A stretch of DNA of 64,000 nt. Source: FEB-25 sp963822175. GTDB taxonomy: Bacteria > Chloroflexota > Anaerolineae > Anaerolineales > UBA4823. Positions 18,077 through 26,364 of the stretch are shown here, one piece after another. Position 1 is the stretch's first letter. The number at the start of each line of letters is the position of its first letter. The notes beneath the pieces are model-generated. The model was not told where the DNA came from. It made no database searches and saw nothing but the letters and a program-made list of their open reading frames with translations. Location of the stretch: the NCBI GenBank assembly GCA_963822175.1, contig CAWGGJ010000012.1, positions 62,001 through 126,000 on the forward strand, read 5' to 3'. Both the position numbers and the translations under genes were made by a program.

Positions 18077-19652
18077 TCACCGAATCACGGTGCGAATTTG
18101 CTCATGCATGTACTGAGGCAGGTAGTAGTGCCCGCCGCCGTTCTTGCCGGTGGAGCCAGAGCCTTTCCAGCCGCCAAAGGGTTGGAAACCAGGCCAGGCA
18201 CCAGTGGTGGCACCTTGAGGGCGGTTGACATAGTTCACACCCGCCTCAATGTGGTCGAAGTACCATTCGATATCGTCCTCTGAGCCATAGAATCCCGAGG
18301 TGAGGCCATAATTGACACTGTTGGCCTGCTGCATGGCTTCATCCAGGTCCTTCACCCGGGCAATGGTGGTGATGGGCACGAACATCTCATCCTTCCACAG
18401 GTGATGATCCAAGGGCACATCTGCCACCAGGGTAGGCTGGCAGAAATAACCCTTTGCATAAGCGCCCTCCGTGAGCACTTTGCCACCAGCTAAAAAGGTG
18501 CCCGCCTGGGATAGCTCCTCGTTGAAATTCTGAAAATCACGGTAGGAGTTGCGGTTGACCACCGGGCCGGTATAGACGCTGCGTTCGGTCGGGTCCCCGA
18601 TCACCAGCTTGTTGATCGCAGCCACCAAACGGGTGGATAGCTCCTCATAGGCCGGTTCTTCAACAAAGATGCGCGAAGCAGCCGAGCATTTCTGCCCCTG
18701 CAGCCCATAGGCAGAACGGAGGATGCCGACCGTGGCCTTCTCCAGGTCTGCATGGCGCGAGACGATCACCGGGTTCTTGCCGCCCAGCTCCAGGATGATC
18801 GGGCGGATATAGGTGCAGTTGGAGAAATCGCGGAAGATGCCCATGCCAACACCAAACGAGCCGGTGAACGTAGCTCCATCCACGTTGGCGCAGGTGATCA
18901 GTGCCTGCCCCAGGGTGCTGCCCGGACCGGTGACAAAGTTGAACACGCCGTCTGGGAGACCTGCATCGCGCAGGCATTCCGCCAGCAGGCGCACCACCCA
19001 GGGGGTATCGGTGGCAGGCTTCATCACCACGGTGTTGCCTGCCACAAGCGCGGCTCCCACGGGTCCACCGGTGAGTGAAGCCGGGAAGTTGAATGGGCTG
19101 ATCACCAGCCACACCCCGTACGGGCGCATGACAGACACATTGGTGGCAGTGTACCCCACCAGCGGGTCGCGACCCATCTCAACCACGTAAGCCATTGTTG
19201 CGTTCCATCTCATCGCAATAATAACGGATCAGGTCAGCTGTCTCAGCCACATCTCCGAGGCTTTCCATGCGGTTCTTGCCCACTTCCATCGCCAGGGCGG
19301 CAGAGATGACAAAAATGCGCTCGTTGATCAGGTCGGCTGCCTTGCGCAGCAAGCTCACCCGCTCCTGCCACTTCGTGCGGCTCCAGGCTGGGAAGGCTTT
19401 GCGTGCCGCAGCCAGGGCATCCAACGCATCCTGTTCACCACCCTTCTGGAAGATACCCAACAACACATCGGTATTGGCAGGTGACCGGTCTTCGAACTTC
19501 TCAGCAGTAAAACGGTCCTTCCCACCGATCAGCATGCCATATTCCTTCCCCAGCCCAGCCTTCACCGTGGCCAGGGCTTCGTCGAAGTGCATATGCAGCT
19601 CTTCGGGTGGGTTGAACATGGTGGCATAAGTAAGTTTGAAACTCTCGCTCAT
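18077..19652 (-). pseudogene. Aldehyde dehydrogenase, probably 1-pyrroline-5-carboxylate dehydrogenase, with one frameshift
   Basis: About 525 residues in two frames, 19652-19179 and 19213-18077. The N-terminal part starts MSESFKLTYATMFNPPEEL after AGGAGG. The rest holds the ALDH core: ISPFNFPASLTGGPVGAAL, LELGGKNPVIVS with the general-base Glu, GQKCSAASR with the catalytic Cys, and PFGGWKGSGSTGKNGGG near the end. Removing one T near 19189 joins the frames (..ERNNGYVVEMGRDP..) with no loss. The length, the N-terminal extension and the C-terminal Gly-rich motif match P5C dehydrogenases, which oxidise glutamate semialdehyde to glutamate. The exact substrate is inferred. It heads the minus-strand run. 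Confidence 0.85.
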
Positions 19653-20061
19653 TGTTTTTTCCTCCTAACAATAAAAGTGGCTAAAGTATAGCATCGGGCA
19701 GCACTATCGTCAAAAGGGAATTAATAAAACGTTGAACGTGGAACGGGTTAACATTTAAGAATCGCGCTTTGGCAATCAGGTAATCATGTATTCAGAGTTC
19801 ATGTGCTGAGTCTTGCTTCTTGGGCCATTCATCGCTTGCCTTAAAAAAGTCTATCGTTGATAACAGCATCGTTCTTTTAGAAAGAGCGAACTTTCTCTGC
19901 GAACATCAAGGGAATATATTGCTGAAGCTGTGTGAGAGTAAATTTTCGATCAACGTTACCAATAACACATAATTCAAAACTAATTCTGCGCGATAATAAT
20001 TACATAAGTTAATTCGTCCTCAACTCATTTATCTAATTTCCAGAAACTGGGGTAGTAAGAA
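19653..20061. other. Intergenic region between divergent genes
   Basis: About 409 bases without a supported gene. It carries the promoters of the minus-strand aldehyde dehydrogenase and of the plus-strand gene at 20062. The right half is very AT-rich. A small tandem echo, GTTGAACGTGGAACG, occurs near 19731. No strong hairpin or tRNA-like fold was seen. Confidence 0.5.
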
Positions 20062-20532
20062 ATGGCAACTGACATAGAAATTTATAAGCCAAGTTTTATA
20101 CAAAGAATATCAGGCATTCTGTTTTTTAATTCATATATCTACCGTCATGTTGCCACAAATGAAAATTTGACACTTGAAGCTACGATTATCGTATTCCTAG
20201 TAATGTTAATTAATTCTATGTTCCGTATTTTGCAACAAGGATTTCATTGGAATATCCTGGTCATCTTTTTCTCAGGTATTCTAATATCATGGCTATTTAT
20301 AAGTTGGTTAGTCGCTTGGATAGTTAATAAGTTTTTTAAAAAACAAATACCGGCGAGTTTTGTCATTCGCGCTCGAGCTTATGCAATGATCTATAACTTA
20401 TTATTTTTAGCATTAAATTTTATAAGCCCATCGACTTCTCTATTCACACTTCTTATAATAACTGCAGATATATTATTTTTTGTTGCCCAGACTCTGAGCA
20501 TTCGAGAATCATGCGAGATATCTACGATTTAA
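20062..20532 (+). CDS. Membrane protein of unknown function (Yip1-like topology)
   Basis: A 156-residue protein with four to five hydrophobic helices, for example ATIIVFLVMLINSMF, LVIFFSGILISWLFISWLV and LFTLLIITADILFFV. Its general shape, a short soluble N-terminus followed by a helix bundle, recalls the bacterial Yip1-like domain, but I cannot confirm the family. Base composition is much more AT-rich than in the neighbouring genes, which may indicate horizontal acquisition. A weak ribosome site (GTAGTAAG) precedes the ATG. It appears to be a single gene. Confidence 0.55.
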   Translation: MATDIEIYKPSFIQRISGILFFNSYIYRHVATNENLTLEATIIVFLVMLINSMFRILQQGFHWNILVIFFSGILISWLFISWLVAWIVNKFFKKQIPASFVIRARAYAMIYNLLFLALNFISPSTSLFTLLIITADILFFVAQTLSIRESCEISTI

Positions 20533-20727
20533 GCATTATTACTGGCCATCATATTTATATATCTGCTTAATTTTCCTCTGAATTTGCTAATTTACATGAT
20601 CGGATAAATCCTTTCAAACTTCTTTGGGTATTCAAATCCTTTTTCATGAATGGTCTAATCAATTCTCTTAATCACCTTTCTCATGCACACAACTGAATTG
20701 GATTTTGGTTGAGTAGCAAATAGGCGT

Positions 20728-21234
20728 TTGATAATGGTTATTATTCAAATGATATGCGTTAGATGGACAAAAAAAAGCCGTGGAGCTCCTGGAGCAGAAC
20801 GCCGTAATGCAGTGCCAAAAGCATTACCATTTACTCCAGCAGATTGCAACTGCCTCGTTGAATATTATGATTTCAATGAAAAAAATGATTTCAAACAAGT
20901 GCTGCGAGAAAGACTGATATTTGATCATATTCCAGATAGGTTTTACGATCTCCAGCTAGATTACCAAAATGATGAGTTGGCCATTGGTACCCATTGGGAT
21001 CAACGTTGGGCAAAACCAGGCAGATATGATAAAACAGATGCGTTGTGCCTTTCCATAGGTCAATATGGCAGATTAGTGGTGAACTGGAGGTCAGTAGATG
21101 AACATGGCGAGGATAGTATTCATTGGTATTCACAAAAAACATGGAACATTGCTGTCGTCGACCATCCGACTCCAGATTTATTCATAACTAGGGAACCTGA
21201 TCAGTTCTGCGATCTTCGTGCACATTTGTTTTAA
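20728..21234 (+). CDS. Hypothetical protein in an AT-rich stretch
   Basis: An open frame of up to 168 residues. I do not recognise it. The body is soluble, acidic and rich in aromatic residues (LVEYYDFNEKNDFKQVL, GTHWDQRWAKPGRY, EHGEDSIHWYSQKTW). It therefore looks like a real protein rather than noise. The start is unclear: a TTG at 20728 and an ATG at 20734 both lack a ribosome site, and the first 30 residues look less convincing than the rest. Low GC sets it apart from the main gene clusters. Confidence 0.5.
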   Translation: MIMVIIQMICVRWTKKSRGAPGAERRNAVPKALPFTPADCNCLVEYYDFNEKNDFKQVLRERLIFDHIPDRFYDLQLDYQNDELAIGTHWDQRWAKPGRYDKTDALCLSIGQYGRLVVNWRSVDEHGEDSIHWYSQKTWNIAVVDHPTPDLFITREPDQFCDLRAHLF

Positions 21235-21597
21235 TAATAATTTTCTAGATATTTAAGGAACAAAACCAGATACCATTTTTATTTGATGACAAGCGAAGGA
21301 AGTGGGGTAAGCAATCATCATAGGTCATTCATAATGATTAACTTTTCAAGTTGATTACAAAAGAAGGATGAGGAACACTTTTACCACACCTGATAAGTGA
21401 AGCATTGCGGAGTGAACAGGGTCAAATTAAGAGTATCCACTTTAGCGTATACCTAATCCATTTTCTACTCTGAATCCACCCCCCTAGATATTGACCGATT
21501 ACATAGCCCATGCCCTTTGTTTCTGCTTCCCTGAACAATCAGCCGGACCCGACAGCTGTGGGTCATACAAGCCGCCGAATATATCAATTAATGGAAT
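21235..21597. other. Intergenic region between convergent genes
   Basis: About 363 bases with no supported gene on either strand. It is AT-rich at the left and closer to genome average on the right. No clear terminator hairpin, palindrome or tRNA was found. It may contain remnants of former coding sequence, but nothing can be recognised. Confidence 0.5.
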
Positions 21598-22269
21598 TTA
21601 TCGACTGGAATAGGCATTAATCTTGGTTTCACAAACGACGGAGCGTTGCTCAGCCTTGAAATAAGCATACAGGCTTGCACTCAGGAAGGCAGCAAAAAAA
21701 CACCACACGGATGGAAAAGCAGGCAGGCTGGCAAGATATAGCCCGCCAGCACAAGAGAGCACTATAGCCAGTCCAAACAGCACCAAACCTCTGTGGCTTG
21801 AAACGAGAAATGGAACAGTGACAGCAATTATATAAGCTGGTCCGGTGTCTATCAGGGAAATTACCTGATAGGAAAGATTGCAAGTATAGACCGACACCCC
21901 CACCGGACTTTGGAGTATCCCGAGTAAGTAACCCAGCCCAACCACCAATCCAACTGCCTGGCAAATCATGATCAGGATACGCCGCCTGGTTTCAGGCTCC
22001 ATCCGCAGTGCTGTATACGGGATAAAAACAGGCCAAAAAACATAGGCGATCAAGGCGTATAAGAAAACGGCCAATGATTCTGCACCTCCCATCCCGATCT
22101 TTCCCTGACCGAGCCAGATGACGCCTTCGATTAACTGGTGGGCCGCAAATACTGCCGGGATGATCGAGAGTGGCAAGCTGGCTTTATCTTTTGGTATCCG
22201 TGCAATGGAAATGCTGGTGACGGTAAGCACACCGCCGGCGATAAAACTTGCTTCTGCAGAGTAGCACAT
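21598..22269 (-). CDS. DUF6629-like multi-pass membrane protein
   Basis: A 223-residue protein starting MCYSAEASFIAGGVL at 22269, directly after GGAGGAATCC. A longer in-frame start exists but lies upstream of that ribosome site. The MCYSAEASF opening and six to seven hydrophobic helices identify the DUF6629 family. A conserved HQLIEGVIW segment follows the second helix. The function of the family is not known. It appears to stand alone and is divergent from the DUF429 gene. Confidence 0.8.
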   Translation of the reverse strand: MCYSAEASFIAGGVLTVTSISIARIPKDKASLPLSIIPAVFAAHQLIEGVIWLGQGKIGMGGAESLAVFLYALIAYVFWPVFIPYTALRMEPETRRRILIMICQAVGLVVGLGYLLGILQSPVGVSVYTCNLSYQVISLIDTGPAYIIAVTVPFLVSSHRGLVLFGLAIVLSCAGGLYLASLPAFPSVWCFFAAFLSASLYAYFKAEQRSVVCETKINAYSSR

Positions 22270-22399
22270 GGATTCCTCCCCACACTGCGTATACAAGGAT
22301 GACAATACTATACAAATTTTAAAGGCTTAAGTCAATCATCATTTATATATCACTAAAACTAAGGCCATGAGGGTTGGAAGGAAAATCACCGGTTTGGCG

Positions 22400-22405
22400 T
22401 ATAAT
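22400..22405 (+). promoter_or_regulatory. TATAAT -10 box close to the DUF429 start codon
   Basis: A consensus TATAAT ends six bases before the ATG at 22412. A weak -35 candidate (TTGGAA, 22374-22379) lies about 20 bases upstream of it. No ribosome site fits between the box and the ATG. Transcription would start at or beside the ATG, which suggests a leaderless message. Confidence 0.45.
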
Positions 22406-22411
22406 TAATCC

Positions 22412-23179
22412 ATGTTCTTCACCGAATCAACCTACCTGGGCATCGACCCTACTGCCGGACATAAGCCGTTCGCCTACGCAGCCCTGGACAACCAGCTACA
22501 CCTGACCGCCGTGGGACATGCCAGCCTGGATGAGGTGCTGGCTTTCCTGGCCGGCCAATCGCAGGCAATCGCTGCAGTGTGTGCCCCACGCCAACCCAGC
22601 CAATCCCTGATGAGCCGCCCACAGGTGCGCGACAGGCTTTCGCCACCCCCGCGCCCAGGGCGCTATATGGACTTTCGCGTGGCTGAGTATCTCCTGCGCC
22701 AGCATGGCATCAGCTGTTATAAAACCCCCGCCGATGAAAAAACCTGTCCCAACTGGATGAAAATGGGCTTCCAACTGTATCGACGCCTGGAACGCATGGG
22801 TTACCATCCCTTCCCTGCACGCGGGCATGCGCTCCAGTGGATGGAAGTTTACCCACATGCCAGCTACTGCACGCTGCTGGGGCGCGTTCCGCTAGCCAAA
22901 AACACCCTTGAGGGTCGCATCCAAAGGCAACTGGTGCTCCACCGAGAGAATATGGGAGTCCCTGATCCAATGGATCTAATCCAAGAAATCACTCCACAAC
23001 GGCTGCTTGAAGGTGCCTGGCCTTTGGATAAGCTCTACAGCCAGGGTGAGCTGGATGCGCTGGTGGCCGCCTTCACTGCATGGCAGGCAGCCAACAACCC
23101 GGATCAGATCACAGCCCTGGGTGATGATGCTGAAGGCCTGGTGATCCTGCCGGTGGCTGAGCTGAAACCTCATTATTGA
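22412..23179 (+). CDS. DUF429 domain protein (predicted RNase H-like fold)
   Basis: A 255-residue protein. It opens with LGIDPTA (an RNase H-like Asp in the first strand), and later has CAPRQPSQS, a region rich in Arg/Pro (RDRLSPPPRPGRYMDFRVAEY) and EVYPHASY. The C-terminal DALVAAFTAW ends the fold. These match the DUF429 family, which is predicted to be nuclease-like but has no established activity. It is followed within 12 bases by a DUF1992 gene on the same strand. Confidence 0.8.
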   Translation: MFFTESTYLGIDPTAGHKPFAYAALDNQLHLTAVGHASLDEVLAFLAGQSQAIAAVCAPRQPSQSLMSRPQVRDRLSPPPRPGRYMDFRVAEYLLRQHGISCYKTPADEKTCPNWMKMGFQLYRRLERMGYHPFPARGHALQWMEVYPHASYCTLLGRVPLAKNTLEGRIQRQLVLHRENMGVPDPMDLIQEITPQRLLEGAWPLDKLYSQGELDALVAAFTAWQAANNPDQITALGDDAEGLVILPVAELKPHY

Positions 23180-23190
23180 GGGAGGCTCGC

Positions 23191-23634
23191 ATGCCAAACA
23201 TTGAAGAACAGCTGCGTAAAGCCATTGAAGAAGGGAAATTCGATGACCTGCCCGGTAAGGGCAAACCCCTGCGCCTGGATGAGATCAATCCACATGCTGA
23301 TTCTGACTGGGAGTTAGCCTATCACATCATCAAAGAAGGTGGCTTCACCCTTCCCTGGATAGAAACCATCCGTGAGATCGAGAAAGAGATCGAGGCCGCT
23401 CGCCAGGAACTGCAGCGTGGCTGGAAGTGGTATGTGATCTATCTTTCTGCAGAAGCTCCCAAGGAAAAAATCCTTCCTGAATGGGAAAGCGCAATAAAGA
23501 GATTTAAACATAAGCTTGATAACTTGAACAAGCGCATCCGCGACTACAATCTGGATGTGCCAAGCATGCACTTCCAACGACCGTTATTGAGTTACGAGAA
23601 GGAAATCGATAAGATCATAAACCAGGGTGAGTAG
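23191..23634 (+). CDS. DUF1992 (DnaJ homologue subfamily C member 28-like) protein
   Basis: A 147-residue protein read from MPNIEEQLRKAIEEGKFDDL at 23191, with GGGAGG eight bases upstream. The opening I-E-E-x-I/L-RKA-EGKFDDLPGKGKPL is diagnostic of the DUF1992 / DnaJ-C28 conserved domain. The rest is mostly charged helix. The function is unknown. It lies directly after the DUF429 gene, so the two probably form one transcript. Confidence 0.88.
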   Translation: MPNIEEQLRKAIEEGKFDDLPGKGKPLRLDEINPHADSDWELAYHIIKEGGFTLPWIETIREIEKEIEAARQELQRGWKWYVIYLSAEAPKEKILPEWESAIKRFKHKLDNLNKRIRDYNLDVPSMHFQRPLLSYEKEIDKIINQGE

Positions 23635-23655
23635 TATAAATTACAAAATCTGTTG

Positions 23656-23686
23656 TGTAGGGGAGCAGCGTTGGTGCTCCCCTACA
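23656..23686. repeat. REP-like palindrome 1 (TGTAGGGG ... CCCCTACA)
   Basis: A 12-bp perfect inverted repeat, TGTAGGGGAGCA (23656-23667) and TGCTCCCCTACA (23675-23686), around a seven-base loop. It shares the outer TGTAGGGG/CCCCTACA with a second palindrome at 23825 and a closely related form inside the nearby transposase gene. It lies 22 bases after the DUF1992 gene and could also act in transcript ending. Confidence 0.75.
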
Positions 23687-23688
23687 GT

Positions 23689-23802
23689 GTAACCATACGC
23701 CGCGCCTGGCAGTCCACCCAGGAATTAATTGCCTATGCCAAGGAATGCCGTGTCTTTCGCGAGTTGAGCGAGACCGAACGCACCCAGTTCGGGTTGCCGT
23801 AG
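23689..23802 (+). pseudogene. Remnant of a gene 3' end between two REP-like palindromes
   Basis: A short frame ending in TAG at 23802 reads VTIRRAWQSTQELIAYAKEC and finishes ELSETERTQFGLP. It has no start codon or ribosome site. The tail style (LIAYAKxCRxFRELSxxERxxFGLP) resembles the C-terminal end of WD40-repeat proteins from Chloroflexota, as I recall them. It is flanked at both sides by the REP-like palindromes, so it is probably a stranded gene fragment. The identity is tentative. Confidence 0.4.
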
Positions 23803-23824
23803 GGTATAAATTATTAAAAGCCAG

Positions 23825-23854
23825 TGTAGGGGCACGATATATCGTGCCCCTACA
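23825..23854. repeat. REP-like palindrome 2, perfect 30-bp inverted repeat
   Basis: A perfect 15+15 palindrome beginning TGTAGGGGCACGATA with no spacer. Its outer eight bases equal those of the palindrome at 23656. The centre differs, as is usual in REP families, where ends are conserved and loops vary. It lies 25 bases from the remnant of the winged-helix gene and 180 bases from the transposase stop. Confidence 0.8.
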
Positions 23855-23878
23855 GAGTATTCGGGATAGTGCAAGGCA

Positions 23879-24015
23879 TTACAGGGATGCAAGCAGCTTT
23901 TCCCCAAATTCCTTGGGCTGGCTTTTTTCGATGACCAGCCCTATCGCATTGTGAAAACGCAAAAAATCGTGCATGGCAGTCGCCACCCCACTCACCAGCC
24001 CGCCATCAGATAGGA
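23879..24015 (-). pseudogene. Truncated duplicate of the 3' end of the winged-helix gene
   Basis: The minus strand encodes SGVATAMHDFLRFHNAIGLV followed by IEKSQPKEFGEKLLASL and a stop at 23879. This closely matches the C-terminus of the intact winged-helix protein at 24643-25887 (SGVATAMRDFMKFHNARELV, IEKSQPVKFGEKLLIAL). Only about 45 codons remain, with no start. The RAYT transposase gene lies between this fragment and the intact copy. A local duplication or the scar of an insertion into a tandem paralogue would explain it. Confidence 0.75.
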
Positions 24016-24030
24016 TGTCTCCCGTTACAA

Positions 24031-24588
24031 CTAAATTGCTGGATTCAGCTGATCAACGACCCAATTGGCTGGATTGGTGTCGATGTAATTCCAGATAGCC
24101 TCATATTCCCGCTCATTACGAATGATGTGATCATGATAATTACGCTGCCAAACCGGTGGAGTAGCAGAACCACGAATGGCATTGATTCGGAATGCCACCG
24201 AGGCTTTGTATGCCCGGACAATTGCACCCAATGAACCGGGGGTGACATTAGGGATATTGTAGGGGCGTAGGGGTTGAATGCCGGGTGAAAATTGATCAAA
24301 TACCTCCCCTACGCCCCTAACAATGCAAATAATCCCATGGATATGGTTAGGCATGATCACATAAGTCTCAAAATTTGATTGCTTGAATCTTTTCTGCAAT
24401 CGAATCCACTGTTCGCTGGCTATTATTCCATATGGATTTAATTGCATCGTACCATTATTAACCTCCCCAAAGAGATTACGCCAAAGGTGAGAACAAATGG
24501 TAATAAAGTACGCCCCTTCCGAGGAATAATCAAATCCTTTCATACGCATGGAACGTCGGTGGTGAATTTTTGGATTATATATAGACAA
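24031..24588 (-). CDS. REP-associated tyrosine transposase (RAYT, IS200/IS605-like Y1 family)
   Basis: A 185-residue Y1-type transposase. The His-x-His metal motif is in VIMPNHIHGII (about residues 78-88). The catalytic Tyr is in VWQRNYHDHIIRNE, the typical RAYT form. The opening RRSMRMKGFDYSSEGAYFIT is the usual start of the family. A segment between the two motifs (GEVFDQFSPGIQPLRPY) is encoded by a REP-like palindrome at 24257-24323 and looks like an insertion. RAYT proteins nick and move or maintain REP palindromes, two of which lie just downstream. No accessory tnpB is present. Confidence 0.88.
   Translation of the reverse strand: MSIYNPKIHHRRSMRMKGFDYSSEGAYFITICSHLWRNLFGEVNNGTMQLNPYGIIASEQWIRLQKRFKQSNFETYVIMPNHIHGIICIVRGVGEVFDQFSPGIQPLRPYNIPNVTPGSLGAIVRAYKASVAFRINAIRGSATPPVWQRNYHDHIIRNEREYEAIWNYIDTNPANWVVDQLNPAI
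24257..24323. repeat. REP-like inverted repeat inside the transposase gene
   Basis: TTGTAGGGGCGTAGGGG (24257-24273) pairs with CCCCTACGCCCCTAACAA (about 24306-24323), with one unpaired base. The spacer is 32 bases. The outer TGTAGGGG/CCCCTA is shared with the two intergenic palindromes. It is translated in frame as part of the transposase, at a place where family members usually have a short loop. Confidence 0.65.
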
Positions 24589-24642
24589 GATCCCTACCTA
24601 ACTTTCTTCCTGATTCACATTTTTTATAGAATATAGAGTAAT

Positions 24643-25887
24643 TCACAACGCTATCAGAAGTTTTTCACCAAACTTCACCGGCTGGCTTTTCTCTATCACC
24701 AGCTCCCTGGCATTATGGAACTTCATAAAATCCCGCATGGCGGTTGCCACCCCGCTCACCAGCTCTTCGTCCAGCTCGACCCCGTCTTCAAGGTAGAGAG
24801 CTTTGATGCGCAGGATGCCTGTCTTGCGCTCCAGCTTGGGGTCGAAACGACCCACCAGCCTGTCCTTGTGTAAAATGGAGAGGCAGAAATAGCCATACTG
24901 ACGTTTGGCCTCAGGCAGGTAGGCTTCCAGCAGGTTGCGGTAATTCCAAAATTGCAAATCCCGCCCCCGGCACCAGAATAAACTGTCAAAAAAGCTGAGG
25001 AATGTGGTGCGCTCCGCCTTGATTTCCCCCTCCGTTGCCCTTTGGAGGTTTTCAGCCTGGTCGCGATGCAACACCAGCTCGTGAATTTCGCCATCTGCCA
25101 GCACTGCCTGTACCGGCACGACGACGCCTTCCTTCTTCAGGTCTGCCCAGATTCCTTTCGGGGATGCCTTGCGCATGTGGAAGCCATATTCAGCGATCTG
25201 GGATGGCAGGCATATGCCCATGGCGATCAGACCCTGTTCAACCCAATACCGGTCTCTCTCTTCCAGGCTCGCAGGGGTAGTATCCACCCAGGCTGGCAGG
25301 ACACGCTCCGCCAGGTCATACACCCGCTGGAAATTGACCCGTTTCGTGACCATCAGGTCACCCTTTGCAAACAGGTACTCCAGGGCAGTCTTGGCCGGCT
25401 TCCAATCCCACCAGCTGCCCCGCTTGGGACCGTTGTATTCAAAATCAGCCGCCCTCAAGGCCCCCTCCCGTTGGATGCGCTCATACACCATCGGCACCAG
25501 CTCCTGACCCCCCTCTGCCTCCAGCATGTGCGTATACCACTTGAGCAGTGTCTCGCGTCCGCGGTCCCCCAGCCTGAGCTGATAGCGGTAGTCCTTCAAC
25601 GGGATGATGGCAGCCACACTCTGCACACCCTCAAACAGCTTGCGATGTTCAGGGGAATAGATCAGATCATCAAAGTCCGCAGGGATGTAGCTGCCCAGGC
25701 GGCTCCACAGCGTAATATAATGGCTGCGCTGGATCAGGTTGAGGGTATCGATCTGGACGTAATTCAACTGCTCGACGATTTTTTGGATCATCTCCAGGGT
25801 CGGGGTACGGCAGGCATTATTCGGGGTGGTCAATCCCTGGGCATGCAGAGCCAGCGTCCTGACGGCAGAAAGTGGATAAACGGTCAT
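24643..25887 (-). CDS. Winged-helix DNA glycosylase-like protein (YcaQ/AlkX family)
   Basis: A 414-residue protein of the HTH_42 / YcaQ family, whose characterised members excise alkylated bases and unhook interstrand crosslinks. The catalytic-type motif QIDTLNLIQRSHYITLWSR is near residues 45-63 and contains the QxD of the family. The second conserved block is FDSLFWCRGRDLQFW, and a C-terminal block is KDRLVGRFDPKLER. Length and order fit. The next gene on the same strand is the RAYT transposase; the 3' end of this gene is duplicated as a remnant at 23879. It is preceded by a Nudix gene nine bases away, suggesting a nucleotide-damage theme. Confidence 0.85.
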   Translation of the reverse strand: MTVYPLSAVRTLALHAQGLTTPNNACRTPTLEMIQKIVEQLNYVQIDTLNLIQRSHYITLWSRLGSYIPADFDDLIYSPEHRKLFEGVQSVAAIIPLKDYRYQLRLGDRGRETLLKWYTHMLEAEGGQELVPMVYERIQREGALRAADFEYNGPKRGSWWDWKPAKTALEYLFAKGDLMVTKRVNFQRVYDLAERVLPAWVDTTPASLEERDRYWVEQGLIAMGICLPSQIAEYGFHMRKASPKGIWADLKKEGVVVPVQAVLADGEIHELVLHRDQAENLQRATEGEIKAERTTFLSFFDSLFWCRGRDLQFWNYRNLLEAYLPEAKRQYGYFCLSILHKDRLVGRFDPKLERKTGILRIKALYLEDGVELDEELVSGVATAMRDFMKFHNARELVIEKSQPVKFGEKLLIAL

Positions 25888-25896
25888 CGTTCGGGC

Positions 25897-26358
25897 TCAG
25901 GCGTGAAATACAACACTGTGCGACACCAGCCTGCCACCTTGATAGACGAACTTGCCTGAAAAGAAGCCAGGACGGTCCAGCCAGGGTAAAAAGATCGCAT
26001 CCCCCTCCCATAAGTTCAGGCTGAGCAACTCGGAATCATCCACCCAGCGCAGGTTACCCTCGGGAGAATCGATCAGCTCTCCCTTAAAATGCTCACACAC
26101 AAAGACGAAGGCATACCAGTCCTCGCCATTGGCAAATTGCGGGAAGGTCAGGAAGCCCTTGAGCTGCGGATCCCATACTGTCAGCCCCGATTCCTCGTAA
26201 ATTTCACGGATGGCGCATTCCTCCGGGGTCTCACCCGGGATGAGCTTGCCGCCCAACCCGTTCCACTTGCCTGCGTGCATATCATTGGCTTTCTTAACGC
26301 GGTGGATCATCAGGGTTTGTCCATCGCCCCTTACGTAGCATAGCGTGGCAAGCTTCAT
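25897..26358 (-). CDS. Nudix hydrolase (MutT/MTH1-like)
   Basis: A 153-residue Nudix protein. The Nudix box runs from GGKLIPGETPEE to REIYEESGL at about residues 36-59 and has all the metal-binding glutamates. Upstream, KWNGLGGK is the usual lead-in, and MIHRVKKANDMHAGKWN is typical of 8-oxo-dGTP hydrolases of the MTH1/MutT type. It would clean oxidised nucleotides, though substrate range cannot be told. It lies between the winged-helix glycosylase-like gene and a methyltransferase on the same strand. Confidence 0.88.
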   Translation of the reverse strand: MKLATLCYVRGDGQTLMIHRVKKANDMHAGKWNGLGGKLIPGETPEECAIREIYEESGLTVWDPQLKGFLTFPQFANGEDWYAFVFVCEHFKGELIDSPEGNLRWVDDSELLSLNLWEGDAIFLPWLDRPGFFSGKFVYQGGRLVSHSVVFHA

Positions 26359-26364
26359 AGGCAG

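Noticed and set aside
23656..23854. The two palindromes as a minimal CRISPR
   Set aside because: Only two copies, different centres, strong full palindromes, and a RAYT gene nearby; REP-type elements fit better.
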